A stretch of DNA of 5,733 bases, taken from an uncultured Polymorphobacter sp. (lineage in GTDB: Bacteria > Pseudomonadota > Alphaproteobacteria > Sphingomonadales > Sphingomonadaceae). The DNA lies in the NCBI GenBank assembly GCA_937894055.1, contig CALDHQ010000359.1, positions 1 through 5,733 on the forward strand, read 5' to 3'. The notes under the pieces were generated by a model. That model did no database searches, had not been told where the DNA came from, and was given only the letters and a program-made list of their open reading frames with translations. Below are positions 5,400 to 5,733 of this stretch, one piece after another. The position numbers were made by a program, and so were the translations under genes. Every line of letters starts with the position of its first letter. Position 1 is the stretch's first letter.

Positions 5400-5733
5400 A
5401 CAGGTCGATCAGCAGGCGCGCCGGGTCTTCGATGGCTTCCTTGACGCGGACCAGGAAGGTCACCGCCTCGCGGCCGTCGACCAGGCGGTGGTCATAGCTC
5501 AGCGCCAGATACATCATCGGCCGCGCCACGATCTGCCCGTCACGCACCACGGGGCGCTCCTCGATACGGTGCAGCCCGAGCACACCCGACTGCGGCGGGT
5601 TGAGGATCGGCGTCGACATCAGCGAGCCGAACACGCCGCCGTTGGTGATGGTGAAGGTGCCGCCGCTCATGTCGGCGAGCGTCAGCGTGCCGGCCTGCGC
5701 GCGCTTGCCGAAATCGCCGATGCTCTTTTCGAT
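5398..5733 (-). CDS. sucB: Dihydrolipoyllysine succinyltransferase (E2 of 2-oxoglutarate dehydrogenase), C-terminal part
   Basis: Only the last 111 residues are in the window; the gene continues past the right edge, where the lipoyl, E3-binding and most of the catalytic domains would lie. What is visible is the end of the acyltransferase domain: [28 protein letters not shown] sequence (residues 24-47 of the fragment), [15 protein letters not shown], and the catalytic motif SYDHRLVDG (79-87) with His82 and Asp86. The ending ARLLIDL is typical of SucB rather than of the pyruvate E2, which usually has a CDHRVVDG variant and a different tail. The enzyme moves a succinyl group from lipoate to CoA in the TCA cycle and forms the core of the cytoplasmic complex. 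Its neighbour lpd supplies the E3 of the same complex. Confidence 0.93.
   Translation of the reverse strand: MEKSIGDFGKRAQAGTLTLADMSGGTFTITNGGVFGSLMSTPILNPPQSGVLGLHRIEERPVVRDGQIVARPMMYLALSYDHRLVDGREAVTFLVRVKEAIEDPARLLIDL

Overview
The window is GC-rich DNA that reads as an alphaproteobacterium. Sphingomonadales is the likeliest order, judged from codon use, the sphingomonad look of the proteins, and a sucB-lpd order typical of alphaproteobacterial TCA operons. Taxonomy is inference, because no rRNA or other marker gene is present. There are two plus-strand genes, five minus-strand reading frames (two cut by the window edges), one 175-bp divergent promoter region and one large hairpin between convergent genes. 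I see no tRNA, rRNA, CRISPR array, transposase or phage gene.

Left end (1-756, minus strand). An uninterrupted frame starts at 756 and leaves the window. It opens as a host-attachment-family protein (about residues 1-140). It then carries a short piece resembling the YGTSETGG core of AMP-forming acyl-CoA ligases (about residues 141-173), and ends in the start of a CheB methylesterase domain with its GASAGG serine loop and VQH histidine. Three unrelated families in one frame is abnormal. Either this is a real rearranged gene or the sequence is wrongly joined here; this is the most important item to check.

Middle (757-2544, plus strand). Divergently from that frame runs a two-gene unit of exported proteins: a small DUF6491-like protein with four cysteines, then a 401-residue secreted protein made of two tandem copies of one domain. 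The two genes overlap by 4 bp (GTGA), so they are probably translated together.

Hairpin (2542-2637). A perfect 37-bp inverted repeat separates the plus unit from the minus operon. The TAA stop codons of both convergent genes form the outer ends of its arms. It looks like a REP-doublet (REPIN-type) element and probably ends or protects both transcripts.

Right side (2635-5733, minus strand). Reading leftward from the right edge come the C-terminal part of sucB (E2 of 2-oxoglutarate dehydrogenase), complete lpd (E3), a compact two-helix PepSY membrane protein, and a TRIC/UPF0126 channel-like membrane protein. Spacings are 10 bp, a 1-bp overlap and 0 bp, so this looks like one transcript. E2 and E3 work in the same complex; the two membrane proteins have no known role in it and may simply share its expression.

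I did not find a convincing new defence or mobile system. The most unusual items are the three-family reading frame, the stop-codon-bearing hairpin and the duplicated secreted protein.
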